From assembly GCA_014138725.1 (NCBI GenBank), contig JACJID010000003.1, forward strand, positions 868,001 to 932,000: a DNA stretch of 64,000 nucleotides. The letters are read 5' to 3'. The position numbers and the translations under genes were made by a program. The stretch comes from Kutzneria viridogrisea. GTDB taxonomy: Bacteria > Actinomycetota > Actinomycetes > Mycobacteriales > Pseudonocardiaceae. The notes beneath the pieces were generated by a model. The model made no database searches. It was not told the origin of the DNA and worked only from the letters and a program-made list of their open reading frames with translations. This document shows, piece after piece, positions 1 to 8,667 of this stretch. Each line of letters starts with the position of its first letter. The first letter of the stretch is position 1.

Positions 1-366
1 CCGTCCCGCCGAGGGCGGACGCACCTGGGCCGCCAGCGAGAAGCGGTGCTCGCCGGGGCCGATCGTGAGCTGGACCGTGCGGGCCGGGTCGGTGGTTCCC
101 AGTGACAGCACCAGGTTCCCGGCCGAGTAGTGGGATGAGCGGACGTTGGTGACCGTGCCGCCGTCGAAGTCGATGGCGGGCGAGGCGGTGCGCAGCACGA
201 CCTGTCCCCCGTGCCGCACGGTGAGCCGGAACGGGGCGCGGTCGATGTCGAGCCGGTAGCCGGAACGGTCCACCGACAGCCCGGACGCCGCCGCGACCGG
301 TGCCAGGCCGAGACAGCTGGCGACTGCGGTCGCCAGCGCGACCGCGAGCGAAATGGTTCGACCCAT
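1..366 (-). CDS. Secreted glycoside hydrolase, probably GH31 family (N-terminal part, cut by window edge)
   Basis: Only the first 122 codons are inside the window. They begin with a Sec-type signal peptide (hydrophobic stretch from about residue 5, ending near an A-A-A-S site) and continue with a beta-rich segment containing GYRLDIDRAPFRLTV and a following VLRT. That pattern is typical of the N-terminal galactose-mutarotase-like domain of GH31 alpha-glucosidases and alpha-xylosidases. The catalytic barrel lies beyond position 1, so family assignment rests on this domain alone. An in-frame ATG lies 12 bases upstream (378), but a good -35/-10 pair places the transcript start at the 366 ATG, suggesting a leaderless mRNA. 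Confidence 0.6.
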   Translation of the reverse strand, partial: MGRTISLAVALATAVASCLGLAPVAAASGLSVDRSGYRLDIDRAPFRLTVRHGGQVVLRTASPAIDFDGGTVTNVRSSHYSAGNLVLSLGTTDPARTVQLTIGPGEHRFSLAAQVRPPSAGR

Positions 367-402
367 GGTTGACACCATGCGGCGGCCCACTGGGACCGTC
401 AA
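367..402 (-). promoter_or_regulatory. Candidate leaderless promoter of the GH31-like gene
   Basis: Read on the minus strand, TTGACG (402-397) is followed after 17 bases by CATGGT (379-374). Seven bases later comes the ATG at 366. A housekeeping-sigma promoter so placed would start transcription at or next to the start codon. The -10 box is only a partial match to TANNNT. Confidence 0.35.
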
Positions 403-625
403 GCAATCTTGTTGTGTGGCAAGAAAAATCGGCCACCGGCACCGGACACGCCGATTGCCTGGTCATTCGCCGTCCGGCCGTCAGGGTGCCGTCACCGGTT
501 GGCCGAACGCCACTCCACCACTGGTCGACAAACCCCAGCCCACTGGTCTGGACCGCCCTCCGAGTTCCCCTCACCTGGCACGAAAGGGGCAATTCCGCTG
601 CCCGTTCTTCCCGGGAAACACGAAG

Positions 626-701
626 GCGGGCTGATGCGGTCCCTGCCACCGCACCAGCCCGCCCGGTCAGGTAACCGGTGCGGTCCCTGCCACCGCGCCG
701 G
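626..701 (-). terminator. Duplicated hairpin after the subtilisin inhibitor gene
   Basis: Two hairpins share the same 18-base core TGCGGTCCCTGCCACCGC, at 635-652 and 679-696. The first stem is longer (GCGGGCTG with CAGCCCGC, 626-662). The second is flanked by CCGG on both sides (675-701). They lie downstream of the inhibitor gene and are probably its terminator. There is no clear U tract, as is usual in high-GC actinomycetes. The rest of the 367-731 gap shows nothing further. Confidence 0.5.
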
Positions 702-731
702 CACCTGGTCTGTGGGGACCCGGTCCCGTCC

Positions 732-1139
732 TCAGAACTCGAAGACGGACTTGGTCCTGGAGTGCAGAGCGCACTCGTTGCCGTAAGTCTGACTGAAGCT
801 GACGAGCACTCCTCGCCAGTATCCGCTCTCGGAGACGGTCACCGGCTTGTAGATCATCGAACACAGCCGGTAGTCCACCGGAAGTGCCCGGAAGTCTCCC
901 CCCACGGCCGACAGCTGCGAACAGGAGTCGACTGCGAACGGGTGGTCTCCGCCGATGGGATCGCACCGTAGCACGCTGGCGTTACGCACCGGTGAGATCT
1001 CCGTGCCATCACTGATCGTCAGCACCAGCATCGACTGCGGTGCGCCGAGCGGGACGGCGGGGGCGGCTGCTGCGACTGCGGGTACGGCCGTGGTGACGGC
1101 CGCCGCCACAAGACAGACGAGGAGCGGGGTGCGCCTCAT
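732..1139 (-). CDS. Subtilisin inhibitor-like protein (SSI family)
   Basis: This is a 135-residue secreted protein. An Ala-rich signal peptide covers about residues 1-27. The mature part carries hallmark SSI segments: LRCDPIGGDHP, a second Cys in the SCSQLS segment, VGGDF, CSMIYKPVTV, GYWRG and TYGNEC ending in VFEF. The four cysteines fit the two SSI disulfides. SSI proteins are secreted tight-binding inhibitors of subtilisin- and trypsin-like serine proteases. A strong AGGAGGA ribosome site precedes the ATG. An S8 subtilase at 38.0-39.8 kb is a possible target, but nothing links the two directly. Confidence 0.9.
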   Translation of the reverse strand: MRRTPLLVCLVAAAVTTAVPAVAAAAPAVPLGAPQSMLVLTISDGTEISPVRNASVLRCDPIGGDHPFAVDSCSQLSAVGGDFRALPVDYRLCSMIYKPVTVSESGYWRGVLVSFSQTYGNECALHSRTKSVFEF

Positions 1140-1421
1140 CTCGCATCCTCCTGGAGAGTTGCCGTTCGGAACCGCGGATCTCGCGTTCCACAGGGTCTAC
1201 GTCTGGGCCCCACGTGAACTCACCACTTCTCACTCGTTTGGCCGAGCAAGCACCCACAGCGACCAGCGGTAACGTGATGTATCTAACGGTCATCAGCCGG
1301 TGACAGCAAACGTTGTAACACCGTAGACACAGACTGGACCGAGTGTGGTCTGCCTCGGCCGGACGTTTTCCGGCCCCATGTCGATGAGACGACAACTTCT
1401 TCCTCAGTCGAGAGGACTGCA

Positions 1422-1937
1422 ATGCAGCCACAGCGCCCGGACCGGGTTCCCGAGGTCCCGGTCCGCTTCTGGGAGGAGTGCGCGAAGTTCCGCCCCCAAC
1501 TGGTCGGGATCGCCTCCCGCCACTCCGGGGGACCGAGTCAGGCCGAGGACATCGTGCACGACGCACTGGTGCGCGCGGCCGGGTTCTCGGAACTGGACCT
1601 CGACCGCCTGCACCCCTTCCTGGTCACGGTGGTGAAGCGGCTGTGCGCGGACGAGGCCCGCCGCAACTCCACCGCGAACCGGGCCTACGCGAACCCGAAG
1701 CTGCATCCCGAACCCGCCGTCGATCCCGCCGAACGAACCTGCGACCGCGCCGAGGCGGACTGGGTCGCGTCCAAGCTGCCCAGGTTGACCGAGTACGAGC
1801 GGTCCCTGGTCTCGCTGGTGGCCAAGGGCTACCCGCACAACGACATCGCCAGGATCCTGGGCACCACGCCGAGGGCCACCCAGACCGCCATCTGCCGGGT
1901 CCGCGGCAAGATCAAGTCCTGGCGCCGGGGCGAGTAG
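1422..1937 (+). CDS. ECF-type RNA polymerase sigma factor
   Basis: The protein has 171 residues. Region 2 (about 20-85) includes a SQAEDIVHDALVRA segment and LHPFLVTVVKRLCADEARR. Region 4 (about 110-168) has LTEYERSLVSLVAKGYPHNDIARILG followed by a recognition helix with TQTAICRVRGKIK. Length and two-domain layout fit an extracytoplasmic-function sigma factor. A GAGAGGA site six bases before the ATG supports this start. No anti-sigma factor lies next to it. It converges with a secreted-protein gene through a shared terminator. Spacer 1140-1421 must hold the divergent promoters of this gene and the inhibitor gene; no clear consensus was assigned. Confidence 0.85.
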   Translation: MQPQRPDRVPEVPVRFWEECAKFRPQLVGIASRHSGGPSQAEDIVHDALVRAAGFSELDLDRLHPFLVTVVKRLCADEARRNSTANRAYANPKLHPEPAVDPAERTCDRAEADWVASKLPRLTEYERSLVSLVAKGYPHNDIARILGTTPRATQTAICRVRGKIKSWRRGE

Positions 1938-1958
1938 CCCGCCAAGCACCGAAGAGAA

Positions 1959-1988
1959 ACGGGCCGCACCAGTGCTGGTGCGGCCCGT
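1959..1988. terminator. Bidirectional hairpin between convergent sigma and secreted-protein genes
   Basis: A perfect inverted repeat of 14 bases per arm (ACGGGCCGCACCAG / CTGGTGCGGCCCGT) with a two-base centre sits between the 3' ends of two convergent genes. It is well placed to stop transcription from both sides. Confidence 0.75.
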
Positions 1989-2014
1989 CCTGTCGTGCGG
2001 GGTGGTGCGGGTGA

Positions 2015-2731
2015 TCAGTACCCGCCGGTGCCACCGCCGCCGTTCCCACCGCCCCCGGCGGGCGGGGTGGCGGCCGGGGTGGTCGGCGGCACGGTCGGCG
2101 CGGGCGGCGGGGTGGACGGCACGCAGGTCAGGTTCTTCTTGCCGTCCGGGGAGATGACCCACCAGGTCCCGCCAACGCCCTGGCCGGTCCACTTGCCCGG
2201 CTGCGGGTCGTTGGAGAACTTGTAGAGCGGCCAGCCCGCGATGGTCACCTGCATGGAGCCGTCCGGGCGGGCGACGGTGCCCACCAGTGCCGGGTCGACG
2301 CCCGCGATCTGCGGGGTGCCCTGGGTCAGCACGGGCGGCCAGATCTGGGCGCACTTGTCCACGCAGTTGGACTTGGGCGGGTTCGCGGTGTCCTTGTCGA
2401 AGCGGTACAGGACGAACCCGTCCTTGTCGGTGACGACCGAGCCCATCTTCGGGATGGTCGTCGCGGACAGCACCGCGGGCCCCGCGCCACCGGCGGGCGC
2501 CGGTGCGGCGGTGCTGGGCTCGGCGCTGGCCGAGGTCGGAGCGGGGGCGCTGGACGACGCGGAACCGGGGTCACCGAGCTGGACGGTGACCGGGGACTGC
2601 GCCGCCGCCGGCGTGACCGCGCCGGAGTTGTTCTGGCTGGCACCGAGTTCCTGGATGCCCAGCCAGGTCAGCGCGGTCACGGCGGTCAGGCCGCTGGCGA
2701 TACCGATCGCGATTCGACGGCCTCGTGTCAC
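2015..2731 (-). CDS. Membrane-anchored secreted protein with PF03640-type (lipoprotein_15) repeats
   Basis: The protein has 238 residues. A single N-terminal hydrophobic helix (about 7-26) is followed by a low-complexity Ala/Ser/Pro linker to about residue 90. Next comes a domain with two related repeats: DGFVLYRFDKDT...NCVDKCAQIWPPVL and GWPLYKFSNDPQPGKWTGQG...VISPDGKK. These match the secreted repeat family of unknown function often called COG4315 or lipoprotein_15. There is no lipobox Cys at the helix end, so it is probably held by the helix or released. The C-terminus is Pro/Gly-rich. GTG start is preceded by AGGGAGG. The neighbouring ECF sigma may control it, by position only. Confidence 0.8.
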   Translation of the reverse strand: MTRGRRIAIGIASGLTAVTALTWLGIQELGASQNNSGAVTPAAAQSPVTVQLGDPGSASSSAPAPTSASAEPSTAAPAPAGGAGPAVLSATTIPKMGSVVTDKDGFVLYRFDKDTANPPKSNCVDKCAQIWPPVLTQGTPQIAGVDPALVGTVARPDGSMQVTIAGWPLYKFSNDPQPGKWTGQGVGGTWWVISPDGKKNLTCVPSTPPPAPTVPPTTPAATPPAGGGGNGGGGTGGY

Positions 2732-2969
2732 TGGTTGCCTCCCTTGTTGCGACTGAGGTGCTACCTAGCGATACGAGCGATTCCGGGGGTGGGTTCAAAA
2801 CGAGTTCGGGGCCGCTGCCCGCGCCCGGCTGTGACCGGCGCGACACGCCTGGTCAAGACTCCCAGTTTGCTTTGAGGTTGTGTCCAGGCTGCTCGCACAC
2901 AGCCCGGCCATACCTGGAGGTGGCCCGGAAGGCGGGCCGGTCAACCTCACTGGGGTCAGGTGGTCGGAC

Positions 2970-4229
2970 ATGGCTGGTGCGACCGTGGCACGGGGACGCG
3001 AACAGGTCCCCGATCCGCGATGGGCGGTCGGCAGGACCGCGACAGTGGACATCGTCGTCCCCGTCTACAACGAGGAGCGTTCGCTGCCGGGGTGCATCCG
3101 GGTGCTGCACGCCTATCTCACGGAGCACTTCCCGTTCGAGTGGACGATCACGGTGGTGGACAACGCCAGCACCGACTCCACCATGGCGGTGGCGACGGAG
3201 CTGGCCGAGCACACCGACGGGGTCCGGGTGCTGCACCTGGACCGCAAGGGCCGGGGCCTGGCCCTGCGCACCGGCTGGGGCTGGAGCGACGCCGACGTGG
3301 TGGTCTACATGGACGTGGACCTGTCCACCGGGCTGGACGCCCTGCTGCCGCTGGTGGCCCCGCTGGTCAACGGCCACTCGGACGTGGCGATCGGCTCCCG
3401 GCTGGCGGCTGGTTCGCGGACCGTGCGCGGGCCCAAGCGGGAGTTCATCTCCCGCTGCTACAACGCGATGATCCGGTTCACCCACGGGGCCCGGTTCTCC
3501 GACGCGCAGTGCGGGTTCAAGGCCGTGCGCACCGACGTGATCCGGCCGCTGCTGCCGCACATCGCCGACGACTCCTGGTTCTTCGACACCGAACTGCTGC
3601 TGCTGGCCGAGCACAACGGCCTGCGCGTGCACGAGGTGCCGGTGGACTGGGTGGAGGACGTGGACACCCGGGTCAAAGTGGTCAAAACGGCCTCCGAGGA
3701 CATCCGCGGGCTGATCCGGGTGGCCAGGGCCAAGGCGACCGGCGCGGCCACCGTGCCCGGACTGCCGCGCAGGCCCGACCCGCGCCCCGCGCACCCGGAC
3801 GCCGTGGTGGGCACGCCCAACAGCGGGCTGCTGTGGCAGCTGATCTCCTTCGGCCTGATCGGGCTGGCCTCCACCGCGGCCAACCTGCTGCTGTACGCGC
3901 TGATGCGCACCTGGTGGCCCGTGCTGGTGGCCAACTTCGTCGCGCTGACCGTCACCACCCTGCTCAACACCGAGGCGAACCGCCGGTTCACCTTCACCCG
4001 CGCCCGGGGCTCCACCGGCCGGGTGCACCTGCAGGGACTCATCGTCTTCGCCCTGTACTACGCGTTCACCTCGGGCGCGTTGCTGGCGTTGGCCTCGTTC
4101 GACCCCAAGGCGTCCAAGGCGCTGGAACTGATCGTGCTGCTGACCGCCTCACTGGTCGGCACCGCGGCCCGGTTCGTGCTGCTGCGGACCTGGGTCTTCA
4201 AGAGCACCACCACGGAGGAACGCGCATGA
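2970..4229 (+). CDS. GT2 glycosyltransferase fused to a GtrA-like membrane domain
   Basis: The protein has 419 residues from the ATG at 2970, chosen over an upstream GTG (2880) because AGGTGG precedes it and homology begins soon after. Residues about 25-260 form a dolichol-phosphate-mannose-synthase-like GT-A fold with VDIVVPVYNEE, a VVDNAST segment, and a metal-binding DVDLS. Residues about 285-415 hold four predicted membrane helices with GtrA features (SFGLIGLASTAANLLLYAL, LLNTEANRRFTF). It probably transfers a sugar to polyprenyl phosphate at the cytoplasmic face and helps flip it. It overlaps the next gene by four bases (ATGA), a GT39-type transferase expected to use the lipid-linked sugar. 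Confidence 0.88.
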   Translation: MAGATVARGREQVPDPRWAVGRTATVDIVVPVYNEERSLPGCIRVLHAYLTEHFPFEWTITVVDNASTDSTMAVATELAEHTDGVRVLHLDRKGRGLALRTGWGWSDADVVVYMDVDLSTGLDALLPLVAPLVNGHSDVAIGSRLAAGSRTVRGPKREFISRCYNAMIRFTHGARFSDAQCGFKAVRTDVIRPLLPHIADDSWFFDTELLLLAEHNGLRVHEVPVDWVEDVDTRVKVVKTASEDIRGLIRVARAKATGAATVPGLPRRPDPRPAHPDAVVGTPNSGLLWQLISFGLIGLASTAANLLLYALMRTWWPVLVANFVALTVTTLLNTEANRRFTFTRARGSTGRVHLQGLIVFALYYAFTSGALLALASFDPKASKALELIVLLTASLVGTAARFVLLRTWVFKSTTTEERA

Positions 4230-6391
4230 CCACGGCCGCTGAGGCGACCGCACCGGCCCAGGCACCGGACGTACCGGACACCGAGACGCCCCGGCGCCGG
4301 TGGCAGCCCTGGGCGCTCGCACTGATCGTGCTGGGCTCGGCGGCCCTGTACGCCTGGAACATCACCGGCACGGGCTGGGGCAACACCTTCTACACCGCCG
4401 CCGTCAAGTCGATGTCGGAGAGCCTGACCAACTTCGTGTTCGGCTCCTTCGACCCGGCGGGCGTGGTCACCGTGGACAAGCCGCCGATGGCCCTGTGGCC
4501 GCAGGTGGTCTCGGTGTGGGTCTTCGGCTGGCACAGCTGGGCCGTGCTGCTGCCCCAGGTGGTGGAGGGCGCCGCCGCGGTGTTCCTGCTGCACCGCACC
4601 GTGCGCTACTGGGCGGGCGAGAACGTGGCCCTGGTGGCCGCGCTGGTGCTGGCCATCACCCCGATCACCGTGGCGATCAACCGGGACAACAACCCGGACA
4701 CCATGCTGACCCTGCTGTGCGTGGCGGCGGCCTACGCCTTCACCCGCTCCGTGCAGCCGGGCGCCAGTTCCCGCAGCGCCACCAAGTGGCTGTTGCAGGC
4801 GGCGTTCTGGGTGGGCTGCGGCTTCCTGACCAAGAGCCTGGCCGCGTGGATGATCGTGCCCGCGCTGGCGGTGGGCTACCTGTTCGGCCGCGAGGCCTCC
4901 TGGGGCAGGCGGATCGGCGACCTGTTCGCGGCGGCGGGCGTACTGCTGGTCAGCTCGTTCTGGTGGGTGGCGCTGACCGTGCTCTGGCCCGATCCCAAGC
5001 CGTACGTGGGCGGCAGCACCGACGGCAGCGAGCTGACCCTGATCTTCGGCTACAACGGGCTCGGCCGGGTGTTCGGCGAGAACATCGGGCGGGGCGGGGC
5101 CGGTGGCGGCAACGCGATGGCCCGCGCGCCGGAGGCGATCGGCCAGGGCGGCCCCGGTGGTCCGGGTGGCGGCGGGTTCGCCGCCGACAACGGCATCGGC
5201 CGCATGTTCGGCGAGCAGGTCGGCGGTCAGATCAGCTGGCTGCTGCCGCTGTGCCTGCTGGTGCTGGTCGTGGTCGCCGTGACCGGGGTGCTCACCCGGC
5301 GCCGCAAGCTGCCCGCCGACCACCTGGCCCGCGCGGGCTGGCTCATGTGGGGCACCTGGCTGGTCGTGCTGTGCGCGGTGTTCAGCGTGCAGGAGGGCAT
5401 CTTCCACCCGTACTACACCACCCAGCTGGCGCCCGCGATCGGTGCGCTGGCCGGGGCCGGGCTGGCCCTGCTGTGGCGGCGCTACCGGGACACCGACACG
5501 GGGTGGAGCTGGGTGCTCCTGCCACTGGCCGTCGCGCTCACCGCGGCCTGGGCCTGGGTGCTGGTCTCCCGCGACCTGGACTGGAACGGCTGGCTGCGCT
5601 ACGCCGTGGCCGGGGTCGCGGTGCTGGCCGTGGTCGGGCTGGTGATCGCCCGGCTGACCAGGCAGCAGCGTGCCGACGGTGCGCGCACGGCCGCCGTGCT
5701 GGGCCTGGTCACGGTGCTGCTGGCGCCCGGGGTGTGGTCGGCGGCCACGGCCGGTGCCAGCACGGGCGGCGGCGGGGCGATGGCCAGCGCGGGACCGCCC
5801 GGCGGCGGGTTCGGCGGGTTCGGCGGGGGGCGTGGACGGGGCGGCCAGCGCGGTGAACCGCAGGGCCTGCAACTGCCCAACGGCCAGGAGATCGGCCCGG
5901 AGCAGTTGCAGGAACTGGCAAGCCGGTTCGGCGGCGGGGGCGAGCAGGTGGCGCTGACCGCCGAGGAGCAGAAGATCCTCAACTACGTCACCACGAACTC
6001 CGGGGAAGCCAAGATCGTGATGGCGGTGGAGGGCGGCTCGATGGGCTCCTCGCGCTACATCATCAACAGCAACGCCACGATCATCGGCATGGGCGGCTTC
6101 ATGGGCAGCGACCCCGCGCCCAGTGTGCGGCAGCTCACCGACTGGAAGGCACAGGGTGCCATCGCCTTCGTGCTCACCTCGGCCAAGGGCGAGTCCGGGC
6201 GCGGCGGCCGTGGTGGGTTCGGCGGCGGCCAGGTGGGCCAGGAGCGCACCGAGTGGGTGCAGAACAACTGCAAGGAGGTGGCACCGAGCACCTACGGGGG
6301 CAGTGCCGCTTCGTCCACTCAGGACCGACAGGGCGGCCCGGGCAATCCCTTCGGCGGTGGGCAGACCCTGTACGACTGCCGCAACAGGTGA
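4226..6391 (+). CDS. GT39-family (PMT/ArnT-like) polyprenyl-sugar-dependent glycosyltransferase, polytopic membrane protein
   Basis: The protein has 721 residues with about a dozen membrane helices. Its first loop includes GWGNTFYTAAVKSM and a FDPAGVVTVDKPP segment, which carries the acidic residues expected for GT-C catalysis. NRDNNPDTM and GFLTKSLAAW are also family hallmarks. A Gly-rich periplasmic loop (about 285-330) and a Gly/Gln-rich C-terminal soluble region (about 515-721) are common in actinobacterial members. It likely moves a sugar from polyprenyl phosphate to an exported acceptor. GGAGG lies eight bases upstream of the ATG. It is translationally coupled to the GT2-GtrA gene. Confidence 0.88.
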   Translation: MTTAAEATAPAQAPDVPDTETPRRRWQPWALALIVLGSAALYAWNITGTGWGNTFYTAAVKSMSESLTNFVFGSFDPAGVVTVDKPPMALWPQVVSVWVFGWHSWAVLLPQVVEGAAAVFLLHRTVRYWAGENVALVAALVLAITPITVAINRDNNPDTMLTLLCVAAAYAFTRSVQPGASSRSATKWLLQAAFWVGCGFLTKSLAAWMIVPALAVGYLFGREASWGRRIGDLFAAAGVLLVSSFWWVALTVLWPDPKPYVGGSTDGSELTLIFGYNGLGRVFGENIGRGGAGGGNAMARAPEAIGQGGPGGPGGGGFAADNGIGRMFGEQVGGQISWLLPLCLLVLVVVAVTGVLTRRRKLPADHLARAGWLMWGTWLVVLCAVFSVQEGIFHPYYTTQLAPAIGALAGAGLALLWRRYRDTDTGWSWVLLPLAVALTAAWAWVLVSRDLDWNGWLRYAVAGVAVLAVVGLVIARLTRQQRADGARTAAVLGLVTVLLAPGVWSAATAGASTGGGGAMASAGPPGGGFGGFGGGRGRGGQRGEPQGLQLPNGQEIGPEQLQELASRFGGGGEQVALTAEEQKILNYVTTNSGEAKIVMAVEGGSMGSSRYIINSNATIIGMGGFMGSDPAPSVRQLTDWKAQGAIAFVLTSAKGESGRGGRGGFGGGQVGQERTEWVQNNCKEVAPSTYGGSAASSTQDRQGGPGNPFGGGQTLYDCRNR

Positions 6392-6424
6392 CTGGTTCTC
6401 AGCTTTCTCCCAGTCACTTCACAG
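6392..6424 (+). promoter_or_regulatory. Three 11-bp direct repeats, probable response-regulator operator
   Basis: Directly after the upstream stop codon, CAG recurs at exactly 11-base steps (6400, 6411, 6422). Each is preceded by a related T/C-rich half: ctggTTCTCAG, ctTTCTCCCAG, tcacTTCACAG. OmpR/PhoP-family regulators bind tandem 11-bp direct repeats, and the next gene encodes one. A TTGACA hexamer follows at 6426. Autoregulation is inferred. Confidence 0.5.
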
Positions 6425-6446
6425 GTTGACAGCGCATGCTGGTGGG

Positions 6447-7175
6447 GTGGACACGCAGCACCCCGCCCCACCAGCAACCGTGCTGGTGGTCGACGACGAG
6501 CCGAACATCCTGGAGCTGTTGTCGGCCGCCCTGCGGCTGAGCGGCTTCCAGGTGCACGCGGCCGACTGCGGGGTGGCCGCGCTGAGCACGGCGGCCCAGG
6601 TCCGCCCGGACATCGTGGTGCTGGACGTGATGCTGCCCGACTACGACGGGTTCAGCCTGGCGCGGATGCTGCGCACCAGCCACGAGCGGCTGCCGGTGCT
6701 GTTCCTGACCGCCCGCGATTCGGTGGAGGACCGCATCGCCGGGCTGACCGCTGGCGGGGACGACTACGTCACCAAGCCGTTCAGCCTGGAGGAGGTCGTG
6801 CTGCGGCTGCGCGCGATCCTGCGCCGCACCCACCAGTACGAGCAGCCCGACCAGGACACCAGCAGGCTGCGCTACAGCGACCTGGAGCTGGACGAGGACG
6901 CGCACGAGGTGCGCAGGGCCGGGCGCGAGGTGCGGCTGTCGCCCACCGAGTTCAACCTGCTGCGCTACCTGCTGGTCAACGCCGAGAAGGTGGTCAGCAA
7001 GACGCAGATCCTGGACCGGGTCTGGAACTACGACTTCGGCGGGGACTCGCGCATCGTCGAGTCCTACATCAGCTACCTGCGGCGCAAGGTGGACGCCACC
7101 GACCCGCCGCTGATCCACACCATCCGGGGCGTGGGCTACACGCTGCGGGTGCCGCGCGCGGACGGCGGCGGCTGA
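6447..7175 (+). CDS. OmpR/PhoB-family response regulator
   Basis: The protein has 242 residues. A receiver domain (about 10-125) shows the acidic pair D16-D17, the phospho-acceptor D60 in VVLDVMLPDYDG, and the conserved Lys in DDYVTKPF. A winged-helix DNA-binding domain (about 140-235) has LSPTEFNLLRYLL, VWNYDF and the C-terminal IHTIRGVGYTLR. The GTG at 6447 is the only in-frame start near the start of homology. It is followed with a one-base overlap by its sensor kinase. Adjacency to the glycosyltransferase pair is a common actinomycete arrangement and suggests control of surface glycosylation or envelope stress. Confidence 0.92.
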   Translation: MDTQHPAPPATVLVVDDEPNILELLSAALRLSGFQVHAADCGVAALSTAAQVRPDIVVLDVMLPDYDGFSLARMLRTSHERLPVLFLTARDSVEDRIAGLTAGGDDYVTKPFSLEEVVLRLRAILRRTHQYEQPDQDTSRLRYSDLELDEDAHEVRRAGREVRLSPTEFNLLRYLLVNAEKVVSKTQILDRVWNYDFGGDSRIVESYISYLRRKVDATDPPLIHTIRGVGYTLRVPRADGGG

Positions 7176-8656
7176 TGGTGCGCCGGCCGTGGACCCTGCG
7201 CACCCGGCTGCTGCTGGCACTGCTGGGCTTCACCGCGGTCGGGCTGGTGCTGTTCGGCGCGCTGAGCGTGGTGCTGCTGGACCGCACGCTGATCAGCCGG
7301 GTGGACGACCAGCTACGGGACACCGCCAGGAAGGTCACCATCGCCGACCGGCCACCGCCGCGCCCCGGCACGCTCCCGGCCACTGATCCCCGGCTGCCCA
7401 CCGACTTCCGGCTGTACTTCTTCGACGCCTATGGCGACTACCAGGCCGGGCTCGGGCAGATCCGCGGTGAGGCCGCGATGCCGAAGCTGCCCAAGATGGA
7501 CCTGGCCTCGGTGCGCGCCGAGCCGGCCGGGCCGAGCACCGTGCGGGACATGTCCGCGGACGGCCCGAACTGGCGGCTGCTCGTGGTCGCCCAGCAGCCC
7601 AACCAGTTCCAGCGTGAGGGGGGCACGGCGGCCATCGCGGTGTCCCTGTCGGCCACCGAGCTGACCGTGGGCAACCTGGCCCTGATCGAGATCATCTGCG
7701 GCTCGGTGCTGCTCGCCCTGCTCGGTTTCACCGCGACCGTGGTGGTGCGGCTGGGGCTGCGCCCGCTGACCAAGATCGAGCAGACCGCGCAGGCCATCGC
7801 CGACGGCGAGCTGGACCGGCGGGTGGCCGACACCGACCGGCGCACCGAGACCGGGCGGCTGGGCGCGGCGCTGAACGTGATGCTGACCAGGATCTCCGCG
7901 GCCCTGCGCGAGGGCGAACAGTCCGAGCGGCGGCTGCGGCGGTTCGTCGCCGACGCCTCGCACGAACTGCGCACCCCGCTGACCTCCATCCGCGGCTTCG
8001 CCGAGCTGTACCGCAGGGGTGGCGCCACGCAGCCCGCCGACGTGGACCGGCTGATGTCGCGCATCGAGAGCGAGTCGGTGCGGATGGGCCTGCTCGTGGA
8101 GGACCTGCTGCTGCTGGCCCGGCTGGACCAGGAGCGGTCCCTGGACCTGACCGAGGTGGACCTGCTGGTGGTCGCCAACGACGTGGTGCACGACGCCAAG
8201 GCCGCGAGCCCGGACCGGCGGATCGTGCTGGAGGCGCCGAACGGGCCGGTGCGGGTGGTCGGCGACGAGCACCGGCTGCGCCAGGTCGTGCTGAACCTGG
8301 TGGCCAACGCCGTCACACACACCCCCGCCGAGGCGCCGATCCGCGTGTCGGTGCGGCAGGAGCGGGCCCGCCCGCGCGAGGACGCGCTGGCCGTCGCCGG
8401 TGGCGCGCTGCCAAGGACCTCCCGGTTCGCCGTGCTCGAGGTGGTCGACGAGGGCCCCGGCATCCCCGCCGACCAGGCCGCGCTGGTGTTCGACCGGTTC
8501 TACCGCGCCGACCAGGCCCGCTCGCGCACCAACGGGGGCTCGGGCCTGGGGCTGGCGATCACCGCCGCGATCCTGGAGGCCCACTCCGGCCGCATCGAGC
8601 TGACCAGCACCCCCGGCGGCGGCACCAGCTTCCGCGTCCTCCTCGCCCCCGCCTGA
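7175..8656 (+). CDS. Sensor histidine kinase
   Basis: The protein has 493 residues. Two membrane helices (about 12-32 and 168-190) enclose an extracellular sensor region. A HAMP linker follows (about 190-245). The HisKA domain contains the phospho-acceptor H263 in DASHELRTPL. The ATPase domain has the N box around LNLVANAVTH, the G1 box DEGPGIP and the G2 box GGSGLGLAI. The ATG overlaps the stop of the response regulator (TGATG), so the two are co-translated. The signal sensed cannot be read from the sequence. Confidence 0.93.
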   Translation: MVRRPWTLRTRLLLALLGFTAVGLVLFGALSVVLLDRTLISRVDDQLRDTARKVTIADRPPPRPGTLPATDPRLPTDFRLYFFDAYGDYQAGLGQIRGEAAMPKLPKMDLASVRAEPAGPSTVRDMSADGPNWRLLVVAQQPNQFQREGGTAAIAVSLSATELTVGNLALIEIICGSVLLALLGFTATVVVRLGLRPLTKIEQTAQAIADGELDRRVADTDRRTETGRLGAALNVMLTRISAALREGEQSERRLRRFVADASHELRTPLTSIRGFAELYRRGGATQPADVDRLMSRIESESVRMGLLVEDLLLLARLDQERSLDLTEVDLLVVANDVVHDAKAASPDRRIVLEAPNGPVRVVGDEHRLRQVVLNLVANAVTHTPAEAPIRVSVRQERARPREDALAVAGGALPRTSRFAVLEVVDEGPGIPADQAALVFDRFYRADQARSRTNGGSGLGLAITAAILEAHSGRIELTSTPGGGTSFRVLLAPA

Positions 8657-8667
8657 AGCCGGGGGCG

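Noticed and set aside
2960-4225. Long N-terminal extension of the GT39 protein
   Set aside because: It is the shadow frame of the GT2-GtrA gene; the ATG at 4226 with GGAGG begins the real protein.
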